This document shows positions 52,939 to 61,985 of a DNA stretch of 64,000 nucleotides, one piece after another (the stretch's first letter is position 1; each line of letters starts with the position of its first letter). Where the stretch lies: assembly GCA_964641965.1 (NCBI GenBank), contig CAZXLD010000004.1:124001-188000 (forward strand). Reading direction: 5' to 3'. The notes below the pieces were generated by a model. The model was not told the DNA's origin. It saw nothing but the letters and a program-made list of their open reading frames with translations, and made no database searches. Origin of the DNA: JAJDFU01 sp964641965 (GTDB taxonomy: Bacteria; Bacteroidota; Bacteroidia; Chitinophagales; Saprospiraceae). The position numbers were made by a program, and so were the translations under genes.

Positions 52939-54975
52939 TTACAGCCTAATTGACAGGCGAAAAGCCTGGTCGATTGCCCGCTTGGCATCCAACTCTCTGG
53001 CTTCGTGGGCGCCTCCGATGACATGCACGGATACTCCTGCTTCTTGGAGCGGGGCAAACAGTTCCTTCAAGGGTTCTTGTCCGGCGCAAAGTAGAATTGT
53101 ATCCGCTTCGATCAAACGCTCAGCTCCCTCCTGTAGGATGCGAATACCATTTGATTCGATTTCCAGATAAGAGACTTCCGACAACATTTTCACGCCCTGT
53201 TTCCGCAGAGCAGTCCGGTGAATCCAACCGGTAGTCTTCCCTAACCCAGCCCCCAGTTTACCTTTGGATCGTTGCATCAGGATGATCTCTCGTTCTGCCT
53301 TGGACGCTACCCCTGTTTTCAAACCTCCAGGCTTATGATATTCCATATCGACCCCCCAGGCTTCCATAAACGCCGGTATCTTTTCCTCGGATTTATGATC
53401 GGTATGTAGCAGGTATTCAGCCACATCAAAGCCAATACCACCTGCACCAATAATTACCACCTTCTTTCCGGCTTGCTTTTCGCCTTTTAGGAGCTGATCG
53501 TACCGAACGACGATAGGCAGATTTATTCCTGGAATCGAAGGAACCCTTGGAGTTACACCCGTAGCTAGCACCACCTCATCGAATAACCCTTCCAGCAGCA
53601 ACGGAACAGTAGCTCGTGTATTCAGTTGAACCGAAACGCCCCACTGGTTTAATTCATTGGCAAAGTACCGAAGGGTCTCATTGAATTCTTCCTTGCCGGG
53701 AACTTCCTTAGCCATCAGAAATTGGCCTCCAATCCTGGAGTCCGCTTCAAAAAGAGTTACATGATGACCACGTTGGGCGGCAGTAGTGGCCGCTGCCAAA
53801 CCAGCAGGCCCCGCTCCCACTACAGCGATTTTTTTGGGTTGAGCAGCTGGCGATATCTTCATTTCCGTTTCGTGACATGCTCTGGGATTGACCAGGCAAC
53901 TGGCAATCTTTCGTTCGAATACATGGTCCAAACAAGCCTGATTACACCCGATACAGGTGTTGATAAAATGTGCTTTGCCTTCTGCTGCTTTCTTGACAAA
54001 ATCGGGATCTGCCAAAAAAGGCCTGGCCATGGAGATCATATCCGCATGTCCTTGCGCCAAGATTCGTTCGGCCACTTCAGGCGTATTTATCCGGTTGGTT
54101 GTAATCAATGGAACCTTTACCTTTCCCATTAGCCGCTGAGTAACCCAGCTAAATCCTCCCCTTGGCACCAAGGTCGCAATGGTAGGTACTCGGGCTTCAT
54201 GCCAGCCAATCCCGGTATTGATCAAGTTGGCCCCGGCTTGTTCTATTTGGGTGGCCAATTGCTCTACTTCCTCCCAGGCACTTCCTCCGTCTACCAAATC
54301 CAGCATGGACAAGCGGTAGATTAAAATGAAATCTTTTCCTACAGCCTCCCGGGTCCTACTAACGATCTCTACGGGAAATCGAATTCGGTTCTCAAAGCTA
54401 CCGCCCCATTCGTCTTTCCTTTTATTGGTCCTAGAAGCAATAAATTCATTGATCAAATACCCCTCAGATCCCATTATTTCTACCCCATCATAACCTGCTT
54501 CCCGAGCCAGAACAGCCGCTCGCACAAATGCTTTTATGGTTCGTTCAATCCCTCTTTTTGTGAGTGCCCAAGGGGTAAAAGGAGTAATCGGCGATTTCAG
54601 TCGGGAAGGTGCCACCAACAAAGGATGATAGCCATACCGCCCCGTGTGTAAAATCTGCATACATATTTTTCCACCCTCGGCATGAACGGCATTGGTAATG
54701 GTTTTATGCTTCTGAGCCTCCTTGCGGGTACTCATCTTGGCTGCAAAAGGGCCTGTCCATCCCGCACGATTAGGAGCAATTCCTCCGGTTACCATGAGCC
54801 CCACCTCTCCTTTGGCCCGCTCGGCAAAGTAAGCCGCTAATCGATCGAAACCATTTTTGGACTCTTCAAGCCCGGTATGCATCGACCCCATTAATACCCT
54901 GTTTTTCAATTGAGTAAATCCGAGGTCCAGAGGCTTGAGTAGATTTGGATAAGGAACGGAAGGTGACGGTTGCAT
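52939..54975 (-). CDS. 2,4-dienoyl-CoA reductase-like flavoprotein (FadH/Old Yellow Enzyme family)
   Basis: 678 residues, the length of FadH. An N-terminal OYE TIM barrel (1-340: LKNRVLMGSMHTGLEE, MQILHTGRYGYHPL, FIASRTNKRKDEWGGSFENR) is followed by the Fe-S cysteine cluster (CIGCNQACLDHVF, then SCLVNPRAC). Next comes an FAD-binding domain (IAVVGAGPAGLAAATTAAQ) and an NAD(P) domain (VVIIGAGGIGFDVAEYLL). It would reduce 2,4-dienoyl-CoA in unsaturated fatty acid oxidation, or a related enone; beta-oxidation genes are not visible beside it. Confidence 0.87.
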   Translation of the reverse strand: MQPSPSVPYPNLLKPLDLGFTQLKNRVLMGSMHTGLEESKNGFDRLAAYFAERAKGEVGLMVTGGIAPNRAGWTGPFAAKMSTRKEAQKHKTITNAVHAEGGKICMQILHTGRYGYHPLLVAPSRLKSPITPFTPWALTKRGIERTIKAFVRAAVLAREAGYDGVEIMGSEGYLINEFIASRTNKRKDEWGGSFENRIRFPVEIVSRTREAVGKDFILIYRLSMLDLVDGGSAWEEVEQLATQIEQAGANLINTGIGWHEARVPTIATLVPRGGFSWVTQRLMGKVKVPLITTNRINTPEVAERILAQGHADMISMARPFLADPDFVKKAAEGKAHFINTCIGCNQACLDHVFERKIASCLVNPRACHETEMKISPAAQPKKIAVVGAGPAGLAAATTAAQRGHHVTLFEADSRIGGQFLMAKEVPGKEEFNETLRYFANELNQWGVSVQLNTRATVPLLLEGLFDEVVLATGVTPRVPSIPGINLPIVVRYDQLLKGEKQAGKKVVIIGAGGIGFDVAEYLLHTDHKSEEKIPAFMEAWGVDMEYHKPGGLKTGVASKAEREIILMQRSKGKLGAGLGKTTGWIHRTALRKQGVKMLSEVSYLEIESNGIRILQEGAERLIEADTILLCAGQEPLKELFAPLQEAGVSVHVIGGAHEARELDAKRAIDQAFRLSIRL

Positions 54976-55154
54976 GAATCTGGCTAATTGTAGTAAAAGT
55001 CTAAAATTGTCAATCTGCCCAAATAAGTCTGGGAAATCCTATTTCACATGGTCTGCAGCCCGTTAAAATGGAAAAAATGACTGCATTCTTATCGAGGGAA
55101 CCTGGGAAAATCTAAACATGGCAGTTAATATTCTAGTTTTTTTTCAAAAAGTGG

Positions 55155-55162
55155 TAATTTTG
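55155..55162 (+). promoter_or_regulatory. Promoter -7 box of the candidate small RNA
   Basis: TAATTTTG, an exact TAnnTTTG match, with a T8 tract about 15 nt upstream but no clean TTTG at -33. Transcription would start near 55169. Confidence 0.5.
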
Positions 55163-55168
55163 AATTCA

Positions 55169-55302
55169 ATCTGTTCTAAATAAAGAATTTAAAATCATTA
55201 TAGGTCAACTGAGTTGAATGGCTTGAGTCCTTTAACTCACAGACCATTTCAACAGTCGGGTGATTTCTTTTAGTGAGGGGTGGCAAACACCCCTCTTTTT
55301 TT
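55169..55302 (+). ncRNA. Candidate small RNA of about 130 nt
   Basis: The stretch follows a TAnnTTTG box and ends at a strong terminator, with no usable ORF. It can fold into an outer stem (GTTGAATGG at 55213-55221 with CCATTTCAAC at 55244-55253, one bulge), extended by ACT/AGT, an inner stem (TGAGT at 55224-55228 with ACTCA at 55235-55239, 6-nt loop), and the terminator stem at 55275-55295. No known family matched by eye. The neighbouring gene has its own promoter box, so this is not simply its leader. Confidence 0.5.
55275..55302 (+). terminator. Strong intrinsic terminator without an upstream gene
   Basis: 8-bp GC-rich stem GAGGGGTG / CACCCCTC with loop GCAAA, followed by T7. No plus-strand ORF precedes it for more than 290 bp, so it must end a non-coding or leader transcript. 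Confidence 0.85.
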
Positions 55303-55372
55303 GTCAATTTGCGTCTTACCTCCGTTTAGCATATATCCATTGGCCAACTCCTTTCGTTAGCATACCCATATT

Positions 55373-55380
55373 TACCTTTG
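55373..55380 (+). promoter_or_regulatory. Candidate promoter -7 box for the large barrel gene
   Basis: TACCTTTG fits TAnnTTTG; the start would fall near 55387, about 20 nt before the ATG at 55406. A TTTC stands at the -33 position. Confidence 0.5.
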
Positions 55381-55405
55381 CACCACAGGGAGAGGGGCAC
55401 CTACT

Positions 55406-58400
55406 ATGAGTTTCAGGAATATACATCCAGTATTGTTCGGGTTGGTCCTATGGTCAATGGCATCTCCCCTATCCGGTCAACAAAACACCTGGAACAACCA
55501 AAGAAGTAAAAGCCTGAAAATCGATAGCAGCATTACCTTTCTGGATTCTATGGTTATCGTACCATCCAGCCTCTCCTTAACCTACCCAGGGGCTACAACA
55601 CAAGTAGACACTAGCCAGTATCGAGTGCAAAACAACCTTCTGCATTGGCAAGGCCCCTTAAATGGTTCCGTCCTTGAAGCGCATTTCCGGGTACTTCCTT
55701 ACGCCTGGAAAACCCCAATTACCAGAATTGACTCTACCGACCTCCAGGCCAATGGGGTTGACAAATTGGCCAGAACCTACCTCTATCGGCCAGCCCCTAC
55801 TACCCGACCGCTAGCCTACGATTTCCGAGGACTCGAATACCGAGGCACCTTTGCCCGAGGGCTATCCTTTGGCAACAATCAAGATCTGGTGTTGAACTCG
55901 CGATTCAATATGCAGCTCTCCGGCCGATTAGGGGAAGATGTAGACATTCTGGCCGCCATTTCGGACGAAAATCTTCCGCTCCAACCCGAGGGGAATACGC
56001 TCCAGTTACAAGAATTGGATCGAGTATTCATCCGGCTCCGCCGAAAGAACACCACTTTGACAGCTGGAGATTATGAACTTGCAAAACCGGAAGGCCTGTT
56101 CATCAACTACTTCAAGAAATTACAGGGCCTTACCGTAAACCATCTGGAAGATCTGGACCAATGGGGTAAACTTTCCGTTTCTGGTAGCTTCGCTATCAAT
56201 CGGGGTCAATTTGCCCGGGTTCAACTCCCCATTAGCGAAGGGAATCAAGGACCTTATCGGCTGGAAGGCAATCAAAATGAACGTTTTATTGTAGTCCTGG
56301 CAGGTACAGAACGCGTCTGGATGGATGGTATCCTGCTTCAACGAGGCATTGAAGATGACTACATAATCGACTATAATCGAGGAGATATAACTTTCACACA
56401 CAAACGATTAATTACCAAAGACAGCCGGATCATTGTAGAGTTTGAATATAGTACGCAAAGCTATCTTCAATCGTTTTACGCCCTAAATACCAAATTGGAA
56501 GGTCAAAAACATGAGCTCTATTTCAATTTTGCCGGTCAACAGGACAGTAAAAACAACACTGTCGGATTTACCCTTACGGATGATCAAAAGGTATTCCTCA
56601 AAGAAGCAGGGGACCAACGCAATGGGGTAGCCATTCCTGCTATCGATACCCTGGATCAATTTGACCCGCAACAGGTAGCCTATACCTGGAGCGATACTAC
56701 CATTTGTCTCGGCACTACAGGCCCCGTTCTGGTTTTCACTAAAGATCCGAATGAAGCCAATGTTCGAGCACAGTTCACCTTTGTAGGAGCAGGCAATGGA
56801 AACTATGTACTCGACAATTCTCAAAACGCAAATGAAAGGGTCTACCGATGGGTGGCACCAGCGGAAAATTGCAGCCCGGTTGGAGATTATGAGCCGGTAA
56901 TTCAACTTCGACCTCCCCGCCAACAACAAATGCTAAGCCTGGGGGGAAAATGGTATCCAAGCAATAATGCAGAGCTGCAAGCTGAAGTTGCAATGAGCCG
57001 GCTGGATCTCAATCGGTTTTCTCCACTCGATAAATCAGACGACCTTGGGATGGCTGCTTTTCTGAAGGCAGGTAAGGACTTTCGGCTCGGAAAGGACTCC
57101 GCTGCCTGGATAATGAAAACGGACCTGGGTTATGAATTCAGGCAACAGGATTTCACCTTCTTTAACCCCTATCGCAACCAGGAATTCCTCCGCGATTGGG
57201 GCCTTACCAATGTAAATGGTATCGGCACTGTAGATCCTGCAGATGAACATTGGATCGACGGAGGGATAAGCTTGGGAAATAATGCTGGTTTTAGCACTTT
57301 TTATCGCTTAGGCAGCTTTCTGCGAGACACAGCTTTTCAGGGGTGGAGACATCAATTTGGCTTAGTGCTGGATCAGAAAGGATGGACAGTGGATGCCTTT
57401 GGGAGTTTACTATTCTCCACTGATACTATTCAGAATACCACCTTTTTCCGGCCTAAAATTTTGGTAGCAAAAACCTTCGAAGGAAAAGTCAACTGGAAAT
57501 TAGGTATCCAGGGGGAACGAGAGAAGAATACCCGTAAAAGCCTTGGGCTAGATAGCTTGCGAGCCGGAAGTTTCTTCTATGACAGGTTTAGATTTTTTGT
57601 GGAAACTGAAAAAGAGGGGCCTTATTCTTTTGGTGCCAGCTACGTACATCGAAAGGACTACGGTATTGACCCTTCAGACTTTCAGGCGGCCAACCTGGCA
57701 CGCGAAGTAAACTTGAATGGCGGCTGGAAACCTAGTCCAAGAATCCGGTTAGCTGGAAACCTGACTTACCGCAACCTGACGGTACTGAATCAGGAGCTTT
57801 CCCAACAAGACCCTGCCGAGACCCTTTTGGGTAGGACTGATCTGAACCTTGCTCTGCTAAAAGGGGTAATCCGGTCTAATACCACCTACGAGCTTGGGAC
57901 CGGCCAAGAACCCCGACTAGACTTCACCTTTATTCGCGTAGCAGTCGGTGAAGGCGATTATATCTGGTTGGATTCACTGTTCAATAATGATGGCATTATT
58001 CAACCTCAGGAAATGGTAATTGCTCCGTTCCCGGATCAGGCCGACTACGTAAGGGTGACCACCTTAACCAACGAATTCATTCCATCTAACTTTGTAAATC
58101 TCAACCAGAGCTTATTCCTGAATCCAAAAGCAGTTTGGTTCAAGGAATCGGGTCTAAAAGGCATCCTGGCCCGGTTTTCTACTCAAACCTCCGTAAAAAT
58201 AAATCGGAAGATCCGCAAAGGGGAAGGCGCCAACCCCTGGAATCCATTCGGATTGGAAGTGGCCGATACGGCTTTGGTGGCCATTAGTTCCTCGATTCGT
58301 CAGGTATTGTATTTCAACCGGGCTGACCCGATATATAGCCTGGAGCTAGGTTTCCAGGACCAGCGGAACAAACAGGCACAGGTGTCTGGCTTTGAGAGCC

Positions 58401-58927
58401 GGGGCTTAAAGGAGTATTTCCTGCGCGGCCGCTGGAATTTCCGTCAACAATGGACGGTGGAAATGGAGGCCGCTACAGGAACCCGTGAAGCGGATTCTGA
58501 ATTTTTTTCTGAGAAGCGTTTCCGATTAAGCACTTTTCGCTGGGCCCCGGAATTAAGCTTTCAACCCACTCAATCCTTCCGTGGGAAACTAACCTATCGG
58601 TTGGGGTACCAGGAAAACGCAGCTCAGTTTGGTGGTGAATTGGCTATCGATCATCAATTGGGGCTGGAAACCACCTTTTCCACGCCAAAATCTTCTTTGA
58701 GAACTAACTTCTCCTGGGTCCAATTTGAATTTAATGGAGTGGCTTCCAGCCCGGTAGGGTTTACGATGCTTAGAGGCCTTCAACCCGGGCGCAACCTGCT
58801 TTGGGATACTACCTTTGAGCGACAATTATCCCGAAACATCCGGCTAAGCCTGAACTACGAAGGGCGCAAAACCGGAAGTGCCCAAGTGATTCACGTGGGC
58901 CGGGCCCAGGTTGCCGCCACTTTCTAG
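55406..58927 (+). CDS. Large outer-membrane beta-barrel candidate, function unknown
   Basis: 1173 residues with a signal peptide (IHPVLFGLVLWSMASPLSGQ). The first 350 residues carry a conserved block (FARGLSFGNNQDLVLNSRFN, VDILAAISDENLPLQPEGNT, FIRLRRKNTTLTAGDYEL), then a domain with GIEDDYIIDYNRGDITFTHK. The last 700 residues are alternating aromatic/polar strands ending in Phe (QVAATF), as expected for a barrel. I recall similar uncharacterised proteins across Bacteroidota but no firm function. It is not SprA (much larger) and has no TonB plug motif. Transport or secretion across the outer membrane is a guess. Confidence 0.7.
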   Translation: MSFRNIHPVLFGLVLWSMASPLSGQQNTWNNQRSKSLKIDSSITFLDSMVIVPSSLSLTYPGATTQVDTSQYRVQNNLLHWQGPLNGSVLEAHFRVLPYAWKTPITRIDSTDLQANGVDKLARTYLYRPAPTTRPLAYDFRGLEYRGTFARGLSFGNNQDLVLNSRFNMQLSGRLGEDVDILAAISDENLPLQPEGNTLQLQELDRVFIRLRRKNTTLTAGDYELAKPEGLFINYFKKLQGLTVNHLEDLDQWGKLSVSGSFAINRGQFARVQLPISEGNQGPYRLEGNQNERFIVVLAGTERVWMDGILLQRGIEDDYIIDYNRGDITFTHKRLITKDSRIIVEFEYSTQSYLQSFYALNTKLEGQKHELYFNFAGQQDSKNNTVGFTLTDDQKVFLKEAGDQRNGVAIPAIDTLDQFDPQQVAYTWSDTTICLGTTGPVLVFTKDPNEANVRAQFTFVGAGNGNYVLDNSQNANERVYRWVAPAENCSPVGDYEPVIQLRPPRQQQMLSLGGKWYPSNNAELQAEVAMSRLDLNRFSPLDKSDDLGMAAFLKAGKDFRLGKDSAAWIMKTDLGYEFRQQDFTFFNPYRNQEFLRDWGLTNVNGIGTVDPADEHWIDGGISLGNNAGFSTFYRLGSFLRDTAFQGWRHQFGLVLDQKGWTVDAFGSLLFSTDTIQNTTFFRPKILVAKTFEGKVNWKLGIQGEREKNTRKSLGLDSLRAGSFFYDRFRFFVETEKEGPYSFGASYVHRKDYGIDPSDFQAANLAREVNLNGGWKPSPRIRLAGNLTYRNLTVLNQELSQQDPAETLLGRTDLNLALLKGVIRSNTTYELGTGQEPRLDFTFIRVAVGEGDYIWLDSLFNNDGIIQPQEMVIAPFPDQADYVRVTTLTNEFIPSNFVNLNQSLFLNPKAVWFKESGLKGILARFSTQTSVKINRKIRKGEGANPWNPFGLEVADTALVAISSSIRQVLYFNRADPIYSLELGFQDQRNKQAQVSGFESRGLKEYFLRGRWNFRQQWTVEMEAATGTREADSEFFSEKRFRLSTFRWAPELSFQPTQSFRGKLTYRLGYQENAAQFGGELAIDHQLGLETTFSTPKSSLRTNFSWVQFEFNGVASSPVGFTMLRGLQPGRNLLWDTTFERQLSRNIRLSLNYEGRKTGSAQVIHVGRAQVAATF

Positions 58928-59002
58928 ACCTTTTTGCTTAGACATGACAAAAACCTTGACGTGAATAGGCAATGAAGAAGGACCAAAAGGATTACTATTT
59001 AC

Positions 59003-59010
59003 TAATTTTG
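59003..59010 (+). promoter_or_regulatory. Candidate promoter -7 box for the M16 protease
   Basis: TAATTTTG is an exact match to TAnnTTTG, about 47 nt before the ATG; no clear -33 partner. Confidence 0.45.
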
Positions 59011-59057
59011 AAAACATTTGCTTTGATCGTTATTTACACAACCAACCATAATCCATT

Positions 59058-61916
59058 ATGAAGAGATTACCCATTCTGCTTTGTCTTGCTCTGCTCTCTA
59101 CTATGGGCTTGCACGCTCAAAAGCTGATCCAAAAAGTAGAAGCAAAGCCAGGTGACCTTGTTATTCCCTTTGAAAAATACGTGCTGGACAATGGCTTAAC
59201 CGTCATTCTGCATGAAGACCATTCGGATCCTTTAGTCCATGTAGATGTCACCTATCATGTGGGATCCTCCAGAGAGGAACTCAACAAGTCCGGTTTTGCC
59301 CATTTTTTTGAACACATGTTGTTTCAGGGGTCTGAAAACGTGGCTGATGAAGAGCACTTTAAGATCATCACGGAATCCGGAGGCACTCTGAATGGTTCTA
59401 CCAACGGAGACCGCACCAATTATTATGAAACCGTCCCGAACAACCAGCTGGAAACCGTACTTTGGCTTGAGTCCGACCGCATGGGCTACTTTCTGGATGC
59501 CGTTACCCAGAAAAAATTCGAGGTGCAACGAGCAACGGTAAAAAATGAAAAGCAGCAAAACTATGATAACCGGCCGTATGGTCTTCGATTCGAGCTGCTG
59601 GCTCGCACCTTATACCCCTATGGACATCCCTACTCCTGGCTGACCATAGGGATTTTGGAAGACCTGAATCGGGTAGATGTGAATGACCTCAAAAAATTCT
59701 TCCTGCGCTGGTATGGTCCCAACAATGCAGCCCTTACCATTGGTGGGGATTTCGATAAAGAGCAAACCCTGAAATGGGTGAATAAGTATTTCGGCAAGAT
59801 CCCGGCAGGACCTGATGTGGAGTCTCTCGATATTGATCCTGTGACCATTGATGCAGATCGGTACGTATCTTATGAGGACCCTAATATCCGTTTCCCAGCC
59901 CTTCAAATCACTTTCCCAACCGTTCCTCGCCACCACCCCGACGAACCTGCGCTGGATTGCTTGGCTGAAATTCTGGGGCAGGGGCAGAGTTCCTACTTCT
60001 ATCAAAAGTTTGTAAAAACACAACAAGCGATTCAAGCTGCTGCATTCCATCCAACTCGTGAATTGGCGGGAGAATTTGGTTTGTTAGTATTACCCTACCC
60101 CGGAAAAGGATTATCGGAATTTGAGGTTCAAATTCGCGAAGCCATCCAGGAGTTTGAAAAAGACGGCGTATCCGAAGAAGACGTAGAGAAATTCCTGGCA
60201 GGAGCAGAAGCTTCTACTATTCGGGGTCTCCAAAGTGTAGCCGGGAAAGTAAGCCGATTAGCTCAGTATTGGTTTATGACCGGGGATCCGAATTATATCA
60301 CGGAAGAGGTAAAGTCGTATGAAGGCCTGACCAAAGAAAAGGTACTAGCTGCGTATAACAAGTATATTAAAGGAAAGCCTGCAGTGATTATGAGCATTGT
60401 CCCAAATGGTATGGATAGCCTGATTGCTGCTCCGGATAATTTTACGCCTCAAACAGAAGGGGACAACCCCTTTCCGACCACCGATTATGACAAGGTAGCC
60501 GACCGCAAATCTCCCACAGATGATTTCGACCGCAGCCAGCGCCCCCCCTCCGGTCCTAATCCAACCATCCGGGTACCCGAACTATGGGATGCTAAAATGG
60601 ATAACGGCATGAAAGTAGCCGGTACAGAATCCAAGGAACTTCCATTGACTACACTTCGCATCACTATTGAGGGTGGACACCTGATGGAAGCGGAAATGCA
60701 GGAAAAAGCCGGTTTGGCTCAATTGGCCGCCAGCCTGATGAACGAAGGCACTGAAAACTATTCTGCGGAAGAATTTTCCAAAGCGCTGGAGCTTTTGGGA
60801 AGCAATATTTCAGTAAACGCAGGCAATACAGCAACTACTATCGCTGTAAGTTCGCTAACCAAAAACCTGGATGCTACTATCGAATTGTTGAAAGAAAAGC
60901 TCTATCACTCAGTAATCACCCAGGAAGACTTTGACCGCGACCAAAAAGCTCAGATTGAAGCCATTCAGGCGGCTATGAAACAACCTGCCGCTATTGCCAG
61001 CAATGTATTTAACAAACTGATCTATGGCAAGGAATCTTTTCTGGCCGTACCTACTTCAGGAACGATGGAAAGCGTTCAAAATCTGACCATCGAAGATGTG
61101 AAGGGGTTCTGGGAAAAGGCATACGGGGCTCAGCTGGCTCGTTTGGTCGTGATTAGCGACCTGTCGAAGGAAGAGATACTTCCTAAATTGGATTTTCTAA
61201 AAGAATGGGGTACTACAGAAGCCGTGAAGCCGGAAGTGAAGTTTGATTCCCCAAAACAGCAAGCCCGGATCTACCTGGTAGATAAAACCAAGGCACCTCA
61301 ATCCGAAATTCGAATCGGTTATGCCAACGATATGACCTATGATCCTACCGGGGAATATTATGAAGCTTATTTGATGAACTACCCATTGGGAGGTGCCTTC
61401 AATAGCCGGATCAATTTGAACCTGAGAGAAGATAAAGGCTGGACCTATGGAGCGAGATCCTATTTTTCAGCCAATGATGATTACGGAAGCTACACGGCCA
61501 GAGCTGGTATTAAAGGAGTAGCATCCGACAGTGCCGTGGATGAATTCATGAAAGAGATAACCAACTACTATGAAAATGGAGTGACGGAAGAAGAGGTGAC
61601 TTTCATGAAAAACTCTATTGGCCAGCGGGATGCCCGTAGTTATGAGACGCCGCGCCAAAAGGCAGGTTTCATTGATCGATTGCTCAAATATGACCTCAGT
61701 CCGGATTATGTAGATGAACAAGCCAAGATCCTGGACAGCATGGACAAGGGTAAAATGGATAAGATTGCCAAGAAGTATCTCAATCCCGATCAAATGGCAA
61801 TTTTGGTCGTTGGAGATAAAGAGTCGCTAATGCCTAAGTTGCAGCGATTAGGGTACGATGTGGTAGAAATAGATGTCGAAGGCGAATTGGTAACCACCAA
61901 GGATAGCCGGCCATAA
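59058..61916 (+). CDS. Secreted M16 zinc metalloprotease (two-domain)
   Basis: 952 residues with a signal peptide (PILLCLALLSTMGLHAQ). The N-terminal M16 half has the inverted zinc motif HFFEH (His82, Glu85, His86) and the distal ligand Glu164 in VKNEKQ, so it should be active. The second half (from about 510) is an M16-type domain without the motif, and includes the R/Y pair region GGAFNSRINLNLREDKGWTY. It resembles the periplasmic or surface M16 proteases of Bacteroidota, which cleave peptides. Monocistronic, with a terminator after the stop. Confidence 0.92.
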   Translation: MKRLPILLCLALLSTMGLHAQKLIQKVEAKPGDLVIPFEKYVLDNGLTVILHEDHSDPLVHVDVTYHVGSSREELNKSGFAHFFEHMLFQGSENVADEEHFKIITESGGTLNGSTNGDRTNYYETVPNNQLETVLWLESDRMGYFLDAVTQKKFEVQRATVKNEKQQNYDNRPYGLRFELLARTLYPYGHPYSWLTIGILEDLNRVDVNDLKKFFLRWYGPNNAALTIGGDFDKEQTLKWVNKYFGKIPAGPDVESLDIDPVTIDADRYVSYEDPNIRFPALQITFPTVPRHHPDEPALDCLAEILGQGQSSYFYQKFVKTQQAIQAAAFHPTRELAGEFGLLVLPYPGKGLSEFEVQIREAIQEFEKDGVSEEDVEKFLAGAEASTIRGLQSVAGKVSRLAQYWFMTGDPNYITEEVKSYEGLTKEKVLAAYNKYIKGKPAVIMSIVPNGMDSLIAAPDNFTPQTEGDNPFPTTDYDKVADRKSPTDDFDRSQRPPSGPNPTIRVPELWDAKMDNGMKVAGTESKELPLTTLRITIEGGHLMEAEMQEKAGLAQLAASLMNEGTENYSAEEFSKALELLGSNISVNAGNTATTIAVSSLTKNLDATIELLKEKLYHSVITQEDFDRDQKAQIEAIQAAMKQPAAIASNVFNKLIYGKESFLAVPTSGTMESVQNLTIEDVKGFWEKAYGAQLARLVVISDLSKEEILPKLDFLKEWGTTEAVKPEVKFDSPKQQARIYLVDKTKAPQSEIRIGYANDMTYDPTGEYYEAYLMNYPLGGAFNSRINLNLREDKGWTYGARSYFSANDDYGSYTARAGIKGVASDSAVDEFMKEITNYYENGVTEEEVTFMKNSIGQRDARSYETPRQKAGFIDRLLKYDLSPDYVDEQAKILDSMDKGKMDKIAKKYLNPDQMAILVVGDKESLMPKLQRLGYDVVEIDVEGELVTTKDSRP

Positions 61917-61937
61917 CAGGTATTGCCGGAAATAACC

Positions 61938-61975
61938 AAAAAGGGATGCGATCTTCGGATGGTATCCCTTTTTTT
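61938..61975. terminator. Intrinsic terminator
   Basis: Stem AAAAAGGGAT / ATCCCTTTTT with a 16-nt loop, followed by T and CT. It sits between the M16 and MATE genes, which converge, and can serve both. Confidence 0.7.
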
Positions 61976-61985
61976 CTGCTTTTTC

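Larger units (their letters stand above)
54976..55405. other. Intergenic region with a candidate small RNA
   Basis: About 430 bp. A promoter box, a structured stretch and a strong terminator lie here without an ORF (see the ncRNA entry). A second promoter box (55373-55380) serves the next gene. Confidence 0.65.
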
